Origin: Chondrus crispus
Taxonomy: Eukaryota; Rhodophyta; Florideophyceae; Gigartinales; Gigartinaceae
Length of the DNA: 64,000 nucleotides
Assembly (NCBI RefSeq): GCF_000350225.1
Contig: NW_005179249.1
Location: 595,341 to 659,340 of the forward strand
Reading direction: 5' to 3'
Each line of letters begins with the position of its first letter. The stretch's first letter is position 1. Of the stretch, positions 20,577 through 31,600 are shown piece by piece. The position numbers and the translations under genes were made by a program. Under the pieces are notes generated by a model that was not told the origin of the DNA, did not search any database, and saw only the letters and a list, made by a program, of their open reading frames with translations.

Positions 20577-23500
20577 CTGAGTTACTGAGTAAAGCATCTC
20601 CCATTAGCTAATTAAAAAGAAATTCTTTAAAAAGGTAATCATCCAACCAACATATAAGGATCGAACAAAAAAGGTGTAATCTAACCAACAAATAAGGATT
20701 AATCAAAAAGGCAAAACTCCAGCCAACACAGAAGGATTATATAGGTTCAAAAAAACTGTCCACAACTAAATTCCGTAACTAAATCCAGGTTACTCAAATT
20801 ATGGCACCATGTCCTCACTAGCTAGGGATCGTGATGAACTTTCTCGTCACAATCCTAGGAGTAATGCCCAGTGTGACATTAAGTCTACAATAGAGCTATA
20901 CATTAACGAGGACCCTCAGCCTCCTAATGTCGAATGTTTTAACTCATTACGAGAAGACCTTCCACCTGAAGTCTTGTACACTAATGAAGTTATCAAAGGT
21001 CCAACTACGCTATACCGTATATTACGAGACTACCTTTCACTTAAGGGCCTCATTTACTCTCAGCACTCCATGAGTAATAGGATCTCGCATGGTTTAGTGA
21101 ATATGTTCTACGATGATCCGAACGACCAGCATCTCGCAATGCAGAACCTCGCACCGCCTCAAGCTAGTAATTCGGTTCATCATAACCAAGCTAGCTCGTC
21201 TCCTACGCAAGGTACCATGTCTCATGTGACGTCTGATCAGAAGCTCGCACACAACGTGGCCTCACGTTTCAACCTGGAAGATCGTTATACGGGCAAAATT
21301 GGAGAAGACATCAACGAAGTCATTAACACCTACTGCGAAACAGCCTCTGATTAAGAGCTTTCGACAGAGCAAATGCGCAAATACTTTCACAATGTATTTG
21401 ATGGAGAAGCCAAACGCTTCTTTAGATCCAATGTTGTGAATAACGCCAATACCATGGAGACCGCTTGTCAGCTAATGCAGAACGAGTTTAATAGCATTAC
21501 TAGACAAAATCGCGTCAGGCAGCTTCTCCAGAACCTCCGCTTGGCACAAGTAATGTCGACAAATAAATGCTCCGTGACTGAAGGCCTAGAAAATCTTCGC
21601 GAAACCATCACCAAGTTCACGCCACAAGGCCCATCTACTAATCGCTCGGAGCAAGATAAAACGGAATATCTTCACGATGCCGTTATTGGCCTCGACTGGG
21701 CAAAGAGCGTGCTTACTCAAAGCATTGCCGCATCTCCTCCATAGACATTTCAGCAACTCTACACGGCTCTTGATGCCGCATGGCTTCAGGAACAAAAGCA
21801 GAATGATGTAAATAGAAAGGATCGTCAACTCTTTTCTCCGAACAACAATTCGTATCGTATTCCCGGCATACACTACGACGTCCCACTTCCTGCTTATTCG
21901 CCGAACGCATTCAAAGGACAGAGCATGTACGCCTTCCCACGTCGCCCTGGCTCTTCTTCTTCCAACCCTGGACGCAATTTTGCGAAGCCCCCTAACCGAA
22001 GCCGTAACCAGGCAAACGGAAAGGACCGTTTCGGTAATACTCGTGCATGTCATAATTGTGGAAGCAAGTATCACTTCATCGGAGACTGCAATCGCCCTGT
22101 ATCACTGACGAAAAACATAGGGAAAATGCTGCAAAACCGTCCTACTGATAATAGACATACCAGGCGTATTCTATTCGAGCTCTGCCAGCAGGCAGAAGAA
22201 GAATTGTTCACAAATGACACTAATCAAAGCGATTTCGATGTGGAATCAACACCAACTGCATCTGACAACGACGAGAATGACTCGGCTGAAGAAGCTGACC
22301 AAGCTATTCCCAGTCATTACAACTCAGCTGACCTTAATGATGATCCCATGGTCTTTGCTAGCGGAACGGATTCCACGGATTTTTAGAAAGCAACAGTGCG
22401 CACTCACAAAGTAAAGAAATATACTTTGACGCTGATTGGAAAAAGAAGCAGTGCAAATTTAAAATCTCGTGTAGATCAACACTTAGCAGACTATTCCGAC
22501 GTCAGAAAAGGGCATGCCACCCCACATACACCGTTGCTTCCAAACACCAGCACGGAAACCCTTACCTTTCTCGTCAGAGCCCAAATACCTGGCAATGAGC
22601 CTGCCTAGACACAGGGGCACAAACTACTGTTATAGGTAAGAAGCAAGCCAAGTCTTACTGTCGCTATAGAGGGACCAAATTCAAACCTGTTCCTAACGAC
22701 AACCAGTATCAGTTTGGAAGTGACAAATAGAAGTCACTGGGTTCAATCCCTATCCGTATACCAATACCAGGTAACCGTTTCATCACAGAACAAGTCGACG
22801 TCGTACACGCTGACGTCCCATTCTTGCTCGGGCTGGACTTCATAGATAAATACAAAATGTTTGTAGACACAGTACGGAACCTTCTTTACTGTCCGTCACT
22901 ACAACTTTCCATTCCTGTATCTCGAAAGCTTGGCCACGTCTACATAGATTGGACAAAGACCTCTCACGCTCTGTTTACCAGATCCGAACTACTCAAAATG
23001 CACCGCGGATTCTCTCACCCCACCAACGATAAGCTCCTCAACCTCCTGAAACTGGCACGTCCCCATGAAATGAACCACGATACTGTCAAGACGCTTGAGG
23101 AAATCCAACAAGCCTGTGACAATTTTCGACGTCTAGGACCTACTCCTCTTCGTTTCAAAGTTTCCCTTCCATCAATGGATGACGTCAAATTTGTTGAAGA
23201 ACTATCGATGGACCTAATGTTCCTTGACGGCAAGGCTGTTCTTCACATCATTAACACTGGCACAAGGTTCTCCGCAGCTACATTTCTCGATGCCCACGGG
23301 TCAAGCTATGGTCAATCTGTAGATGGAATCTGGTTAGCCTTCTTGGAAACTTGGTGCACACTCTATACCGGCTATCCGAATCGCTTACGAGTTGATCAAG
23401 GTTCTGCTTTCACATCGGATAGATGGCCAAACCTGACAGATTTCGCTGGCATCCAATTGCGCCTTTCAGGCGTCAAAGCCCATAGTTCCCTCGGAATAGG

Positions 23501-25609
23501 CGAGAAACTTCATGACCCCCTTCGTAGAATTTTTAGAAAAGTGCGAGCGGACTACCCCCAACAAGATCCGAGCATATGTTTAAAAATTGCAGTGAAAGCA
23601 ATGAATGACTCGATTGGTGAAAACGGTCTCGTACCCACACTTCTTGTATTCGGTATTATACCAAGATTTCCGATCATAAGCACCAATTTGCCCTCACAAA
23701 AAGAGCGAACGGCCATACTTGCAGCAGCACAAATGGAAATGAATGCTATTGTTGCAGAAAGAAGAGTCGCAACTGCACTTTCAAGAAACATACCGCCAGC
23801 TTCAGATCGCAACTATAATCTCGGTGACGAATTTCTAGTCTTTAGTGAACTAGAAAAACAACGGAAAGGACCATTTGTCGTCATTCATACCCATGGTCGA
23901 ATGATAACAGTCCAATCTCGGAATGCCACGTACCGACAAACGTTTAATGCCTTTCAAGTTAAACCATACTACCACGATACCGAATCAGTCCTTCACTTCA
24001 TGTCCTCGCCGTCCCAATCGCCAGAAGCCCCAAAGCCCCCACCGAACATCTATGTGACAGAAGTCATTCACCCCAGCGATCCAAGAGCAGCACATTTTGA
24101 CTCTGCGAAGAAAAAGGAAATCGAAGGTCTAATTAGACGCGGAACATAAAAAATAATCATGAGAGATGAAGTTCCGAATAATGCTAACATCCTCGGTGGA
24201 CGCTTTGTCCTAGCTATTAAAGACTCCGACACCGACAAGGAAGTTTGGAAAGCGCGTTACGTTGTCCAAGGACACAAGGATAAGTTAAAAACCTCCCTTG
24301 TCCACGACGTCGCCACCACACGGCAGTTTACAGTAAAGATGATAGTCGGTTTGGCTGCTCTGTGCGATTTTAGGCTCTACTCAACAGACGTTACAAAAGC
24401 CTACCTACAAAGCGCTGATAATCTTATGAGGGACGTTTACATTAAACCTTCTCGTGAGTTTGCGTTAGGACCACACCAAGTACTCAAACTTCTCAAACCC
24501 CTGTACGGACGGGCTGACAGTGGTGACTACTGGGGAAGAACCGTAAAACGTTATCTCATAGAAGAACTTGGCATGAAACAAAATATCACCGACGGCGCCT
24601 TCTTCCTCCAACAAATCGATGAAAAGCTATCCGGCTTGTGTGCTGCATATGTAGACGACTGCTTGCAAACAGGAGATGAAAAGTTCCGCACTACGTCACG
24701 TAAACTTGAGAAATCGTTTAAGTGCAGAAAAAGAGAATACGATCACGTTCAGTTCGCAGGAGTACAAATCGACAAAGACGAGTCTGTATTCATAATGCAT
24801 CAGAAGAGATACATGAGTCGTCTCGAAATACTTCCCAAAAATGCTGATTTTACAAAGTTTCGTTCGTTACGGGCCCGACATGCATGGCTGACACAGACTT
24901 GACCAGATATAAGCTGCGCTGTTGCTCAGTCCGCACAAGTAATAAAGGAATTTTTTTTCGACAAGAACCATTAAAACTGACAAAATCGTTGAACAGTGTA
25001 GTCCGACACTTACGCAAGAGCCCGGATTTGTCGCTAAAATATCCTTCACTTGATAAAGGGTCACTTCGGCTACAAGTATACTCTGACTCCTCATTTGGGA
25101 ACAATCACGATGGTTCGTCACAGCTCGGCTATACCATATTCCTCGCCGATAATACCAATCTTTGCAAACCCATCTTCTGGTCATCCCACAAATCGAGACG
25201 TGTATCTCGCTCAGTACTTGGCAGCGAAACTATGGCGTTCGCTGATGCCTTCGACATGGCATTTGCCATAAGAAATGATCTTTCAAACATGCTATCGCAA
25301 AAACTTCCAATTGTAATGCTCACTGACAGTCTGTGACTGTTCGATGTGGTAACAAAGGCCACGTTTACGACTGAGAAAAGGTTCATGATCGACATTAAGG
25401 TTGTTAAAGACTCATACCACCGCAACGAGATCAAAAATATCGGTTTTATCCGTTCCGAGTACAACCCAGCAGATGCGTTAACAAAAGTGAGGCCCAACTC
25501 TATCTTGGAAACCATCCTATCATCATCGCAACTCATCCACCCCGTCGAGCAATGGATCCAACGTCACTGAAATGAACAAAATGAATTTTGCCATTTAAAG
25601 TTGCCGGAA

Positions 25610-26141
25610 TGTTAAAGTGATTTGTGTTTAGATTGGGACTACCTATGATAATATGTTGCCTGATTCGCACTGTAGCCTACAAATTAGCTGTATCCTACAC
25701 CTTTTTGTCACCTACCACCCACCTTTGCCGTATTAGGCCTCAGGTGTACTATTCCCTTATGGAATGTGTTACCTAGCTTTAAGAACTACTTTTTAGGTAC
25801 GTTTGAAAGGCTTCCTGGGTAGCAATCCTCCTTTTGGTAGCGTAGTGACACTTTTAGTTTATTTGGTAAGTATCTCCTCGAGTTCTAGAGTACTATAAAT
25901 GTCTACGACTAAACGGCCCCGGTACTCGGCATCAAATCTTGCCATCAACAAAAACCAACCACCACCGACAACCTCGCGCCAACGCGTCCCGTCTCTCCCC
26001 TCTGGCTCGCCCTCCGACCACCGCACCCCATGCCAACCCGGCTTGTGCGTACCCCTTGCACCCCGTGCCGCGTTTGGCCGCGGCAAACGGTGTGCTCCCC
26101 TTTTTACTCTACTGTACCCCTTTACAGTAATTTAACCGACA
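25610..26141 (+). repeat. 3' LTR of the copia element
   Basis: 532 bp, TG...CA ends, followed by AAAAC at 26142-26146. It is longer than the 5' copy because of one short length difference near its end. Confidence 0.9.
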
Positions 26142-26146
26142 AAAAC

Positions 26147-28654
26147 AACCAGGCCCATCGCATGTGAAGCCAGCCAGCTCAAGATTTAATCTCCTACAGA
26201 ATGAACTTCCGCTGTCATGCGGAGATTCCGGGGAGCGTCGAAGAAGTCATGAATGCTGCCCGAGGGACACGATGGCAAGGGCAGCAAGACAAAATATGGG
26301 CGCGAGGAAGGCCATGCCGTCGCGAGAGACGTGGGTATGCCAAGGAAGCCGACGATTGGCCGCGCCTACTACCACCTTTTTTGACTAAAAGTTGCGAAAA
26401 CTTTGTCAACCGCATCCAATGAGAGGCTGTTTCTTGGAAGAATTGTAACGGGAGGAAAAGATTCTCCGTGATGGACTCGCGATATTGATACATCCTCGCA
26501 ACTGTAATGTTCAGCGCCATGGTGCGCACTACGTGTTCCTTCCATGTCCCTCCAAAAACTCGTTCTGTAAGATTCCCTTTGTCCTCACACCGCCTTACAC
26601 CTCCCCTAAAAATGGCGCACACGTCGACTTTTTCAAATATTGTTTGGGCGGGAGAATGCCCACTGTTTCCTTACATCCAAAAATTACCTGTCTTGCTTTA
26701 AATATGTACGCACGTCCATGTACGTCCTTGTCAACCTTATACTGTACCCCCTAGGGTACCTCACTATGATACCTTTTGATGAGATATTAATATCAGCTAA
26801 TATTAGCTTGATGCATTTTTCTTGTCGTGGACGCAAAAAGGCGAAATATTTCGTCTGGAGAAGGAAAAAATGCAAAGAGAATTGGAATCATGGCAATTTC
26901 ATGGTGGTTTAAAATCCACAACAGGCGGCGTGTTCAACTTTCGTACTGTAGCGCACGGCGCAGGGAGTGGTGGAGTTGTGGAGGCGAGCGGAGGAGCACG
27001 CGAACGGCCACACGTTGAGGCGAATATTGTGGTGTAGCGAGGGGAGACTCTGGGAAAGACTCGAGATGGCGGCACTGCGTCTTTTAATTTTTTTGCTGAT
27101 GCGCACGTTGTGTGTGGGCCGAGGGCGCAGCAAGGGAAACACGATGCTTTCACCGATGGTCTTCATCCACTTGCAGCCACCATTAATTTTCCAAATTTCT
27201 TCCAAAAAACAGCTAGCAACCCGTCAATCCCCCTCCCTGCACCCTTCGTCAACATGGCGACGACTAATTGCATTCCATCTTCTACAGTAAGTGTATGATA
27301 CTGTACCCAAGGGTACCTGTAAAGGTTGGGTCAATGGCACTTCGAGTCTAGGACATCCGTGGCAATTTAGACTGACGCAACTTAAACTTGGCCATTTCAA
27401 CAATCCGCCGCCACCGCCACCTCAGTAGCCTCGAGGGAAACTAAATCGACAGAGTTACCTTCGCGCCTTTCATGCAGCCCTCTGAAATGGCGTCATGTAG
27501 CCACGGCCCGTTTGGCATTCTGCTGCCGGCTGTATGCCCTCATCCAGTGGTTAATGAGAGCTTACAGCCGAGATCTCCATGGGCGCCGCGAGACGCGGAG
27601 CCTGTTTTGCCTTGTAAAAACCGGGGCCGTGTGATGAGCATACGAGAGCGGCTGACAGTGACAAGGCGGTGGTGGTTAGAGGGGGAGGGGCGTAGGGGGC
27701 AGGGGTGGGTGCGGGGAAGGGCGGGGGGGGGGTTTGCCCTGGAGGGAAACCGACAAGTGTGGATGCGGACAAGTTGCCGCTCCGTTTTTTTGCGGAAATT
27801 TTGGGGCGGTTTGTTGCCGGAAAGCCACGCTCGCGCCCACACGCGCGCCGTCCCCCGTGTGTTTACTTGTGCTGTGTGTCCGGTCGCTGCACGCCGTCCC
27901 ACGCGCGAACCCTTTGCTCACACGCACACCTGTTCCCTTGCGAGAGCACGCACTGGCGAAAAACAAAACAAAATCTAAAATAAAAAAAAAACTCTCCAAA
28001 AAAACCCGGAAGCTCCCCCCCCCCCCCCACCTTGGCCTCACCCCGCCCTCACGACTTTTCCTCGAGGCCCCCTCCCTTCGTCTCGTCTCTCCCTTCTCCT
28101 TCCCCCATCTCTTCTTCTGCCACTCTCCTGGAAAAAACACGCCTTCCCCCCTTCCCCACCTTCAATCTTTCCCATTTCTCCGCTATCCTCCTCTCGCACG
28201 CTACCCTTTTTGGCCCTTCCGCTCTCGTCACTTACGTTTCCTTTACTACCTGCCCCCCTCGCCCCGCACGTGCCAGTGGCCTGCCCCCCAACTTCTTTGC
28301 ACACAACGCATTTTAGCTTCGTCTTCCCACGCTTACCTTCCCACTCCATCTCGTATTCCGCGACCCCAACGCACATTTTTCTTCCACAAACGGGCAATCC
28401 CACACGACGTCCATCCTCCGCCCCTCCGCTTACGCCTCGCCGCGCGAGTTTACTTTTCCGGCTTGCGCGGCGCGGCGTGTAACAAGCACACCCTGCAAAA
28501 CCTCCCATTTGCGCCCATTTCTACGCCTACGCCCGCTATCCAAGCTTGATCCCTCCTCCGCCGCGAACACAGTCAACCCTTCATACCGCGCTCTGTATCT
28601 CGCCCTCCGCAGCGCGTTTCGTCCAACCCTATTATCGCCTACGTTGCACGCATC
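26147..28654. other. Gene-free 2.5 kb upstream of the Cyc8-type gene
   Basis: No conserved frame. Two related self-complementary motifs, ACTGTACCC(N2-4)GGGTACC, lie at about 26741 and 27300. A G-rich tract at 27681-27732 has many runs of three to ten G. A pyrimidine-rich tract runs from about 28000 to 28650 with a run of about 15 C near 28015; this is probably the 5' leader and promoter of the downstream gene. A short ATG frame at 27254 ends at a good donor-like GTAAGT, but no matching second exon was found. Confidence 0.5.
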
Positions 28655-31600
28655 ATGTCGGACTACAAATACCCCCCGCAGCATCTCCAGGCCCCTATCC
28701 AAGCCGACGCCACCCTCGCCTCGCGCATGAACAGCGCGAAAGAGGCCGTCTGGTTTCGGATCGGCGTCCTTCAAAGCGCTATGAATGATCGCGAACGCGC
28801 CCTGGACGCCTTTGAACGTGTCCTCAACGTCAACCCCACCAACGTTGGCGCCATGACACAGGCGGGCGCCGTCCTCGCGAAGAAGGAGTGCTACCCGCAA
28901 GCCGTTGCCTACTTGCAGCGCGCTACTTCTTCCGATACCACATGCGGTGAGGCCTGGGCCGTTCTGGCCCATTGTTACGTAATGACCGATGATTTGAAAA
29001 AGGCTTACGAGGCATATCAAAGCGCACTCACTCATCTGCCGAATCCCAGAGATCCAAATCTTTGGTATGGAATTGGTCTGCTTTACGATCGCTATGGCAG
29101 TTTGGATAACGCACTCGAAGCCTTTCTTGCCGTGCTCAACATTTCCCCGGAATTTGAACGAGCCGATGAGGTCTGCTTTTGCATTGGCATTATTTACAAA
29201 GAACAGCAAAACTTTGATGAGGCACTCAAATACTTTCAAAAAGTCGTCACCGCTGCAAATCCCCCACCTCCTCTCACTCGCGCTGATGGTTGGTACCAGA
29301 TCGGCCATGTCAATGAGCTCAAGAGAGATTTCAGTGCCGCATTTGAGATGTACAGAGCCGCCTTGAACGAAAATCCCAAGCATGCAAAGACATTGCAGAA
29401 CATTGGATGGCTGGAGCATCAACACAACAAGAATTCAACAGAGTCTATCCGTCTTCTCAAAATGTCAGCAGAGCTCGATCAAGGAGACGGCCAGACCTGG
29501 TACCTCCTGGGACGAGTTTACATGGCCTTGAGGGAGTTTCGACAAGCTTATGACGCGTATCAGCAAGCCGTCTATCGGGACGGCAAGAATGCTACGTTTT
29601 GGTGTTCTATTGGCGTCCTCTACTATCAGATGAACCAGTTTCGCGACGCTTTGGATGCCTATTCCCGTGCCATTCGCCTCAACCCTTACGTGTCCGAGGT
29701 TTGGTATGACCTTGGAACCTTGTATGAAAGCTGCGGACAAGACCCCGATGCCATCGACGCGTACCGAAAAGCAGCCGAGCTGGCACCGGAGAATACTCAG
29801 ATCACTGAGCGTCTCGCTGTCCTAGACAGATCCATGACCCCAGCTGCCGTACAGCAGCAGCAGCAATCAGCTCAAGCCGCTGCTATGGCTGCATCCCAGG
29901 CAGGCGGGCAGGCGCAAGGTATGCAAATGGGACAAGGGCAATCTGACATGCACCTCGCCGACCAGGCCCATCTTCAGTCGCACGCGATGATGAATAGACC
30001 GATGGCGCCGCTGGGTCCTATGACAAATGCTTTGCAGCAGCAGCAGCAGCACAAGCTTGCTCATCAAGGCCCTCTTCCACCCTCACACCAGATGGCTGCC
30101 CATTCGGGAAGCCTGGATCAAGTTGCTGGCGGCCCTCCACAGCACGGTGGTCAAGTCGATATTGCCCCAATTGCGTCTCTTCGCCCGCATGGGCAACCCC
30201 AAGGACCGTCAGGTGAGATGCAAAGCCGTGGATTCCCACACGACGCTCGATCATCCTTGCCTGGGCCGCTGCCCAGCATAAACGGAACGGGGGCAGGGAG
30301 GCCATCGACGATGATGTCACAGCCACTGCACGCACATCGGCAGTCTAGCGTTCTTCCCCCGCCAAACGCAATGGTTTCGCAGCACGAAGGAGTGCATGGC
30401 TTCCACAGATCTGCCCCCTTGCCCCATTCGCAGCTAGCTCCACTGAATAACCATAGTCCATCTCAGGATCCGCACAGACAGGCCCAGATGTCCCATGGTG
30501 ACCAACAGCAGCACAACCGTCTCCCAGCGTTGGTGAACTCTCAGCCTTTACCGCACAGCCAAGAGCATGGTCCAGTCCCATCACAACCTCAAGTGCAGCC
30601 GATGCAGCCTCAGGTACAAACAGCGTCTTCGTCCCATCCTCAGTCGCAAGAGCAGTCAGGACAGGGTCAACCAGGCCCACTTCATGCCCAACCACAAGGC
30701 CCGCAGCCGCAACCTCAACCTGTCCATCAACCCCCTTCGCAACCCCAGACAACCGCCCTGCCACACTTCCAGACTCTGCCCCAGATTCAGTCTCTCCCGA
30801 TGCAGACGCATCCTGATCCGCACATGCGAGTTGAAGGTCAACAACACGCAGGTCCTGGTGCAGCAGATGTACAGCGACGCGAACAGGAGAACGACAGAGG
30901 ACCATACGGGCGGCCAGGCGTGGGCCCGATGCCGCAGCACCAGTATGAACGCCCGGAAGAATCTCGACTTCCAAAAATTTCGGAACCAGATGCAATGAAG
31001 AGACCATCGGGGCCGGAGGATCCTTCGCTTGCTAGAACGCCGTTTAGCGGAACTACTGGTCCCCCGCATCCACTAGGAGGGTCTGGAAGTCAACTTCCTG
31101 CACTTCGCGAGCCCGGTGAGAGTGGGCCTCCTTCGGCCCCTGCTCCATCTCGATCAATGTCCATGCACGAGATCACACAGCAGGAGCCACAGCAGGAGCC
31201 GCAGCAGGAGCCGCAGATCAGAAGGTTTGACGAGCTGAGGGAGCAAGAGAGACAGCAGAATGACCGTCCTCGCCCTGTGCAGGCAACTGAAGAGGTGCAT
31301 CAGAATGGGGAAAAGGCACCAGTACAGGCTTCTGAACATCCCGCCGGCGTGAGCTCATTGAGCTCTGGACCTCCTGCACGGAAAGAGCCCTCACCTGAGA
31401 CCAGGGAAGACGCTAGGCTGTTGTCATCAGTGGCAACTCCGTCATCCGCACCTATCCCCTCTATGGGGGGTGCTGAGAGTCCAAAGTTAAGCCCACCCCC
31501 TGCCCATATCCCAGCGTCATCAGCACCTGGTGGTGCAGCACCTGGTGGAGGTGCAGCACCTGATGGAGGTGCACCTCTTCCCTCACTTACATCTCGCCCT

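Larger units (their letters stand above)
19174..26141 (+). mobile_element. Ty1/copia LTR retrotransposon, broken
   Basis: Fossil LTR element of 6968 bp. Two LTRs (521 and 532 bp) begin TGTTAAAG and end CCGACA. The target duplication AAAAC lies at 19169-19173 and 26142-26146. Parts in order: an extra zinc-finger frame (about 19920-20576), a gag-like region with a CCHC knuckle near 22048-22092 (about 20809-22386), a protease-like segment near 22600, integrase (about 22820-24000), reverse transcriptase with a YVDD box (about 24160-24890) and RNase H (about 24900-25570). Integrase before reverse transcriptase defines the copia order. The two LTRs differ at about a dozen positions plus one short length difference, so the insertion is fairly young, yet the coding region looks broken, with several interruptions. 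Primer-binding and polypurine sites were not convincingly identified. Confidence 0.92.

Noticed and set aside
22735-22760. GGTTCAATCCC resembling a tRNA T-arm
   Set aside because: Lies inside the copia element and no acceptor stem or anticodon arm can be folded around it.
26741-27320. Pair of ACTGTACCC..GGGTACC motifs as ends of an element
   Set aside because: Each motif is self-complementary and the sequence next to them does not form inverted ends; no target duplication.
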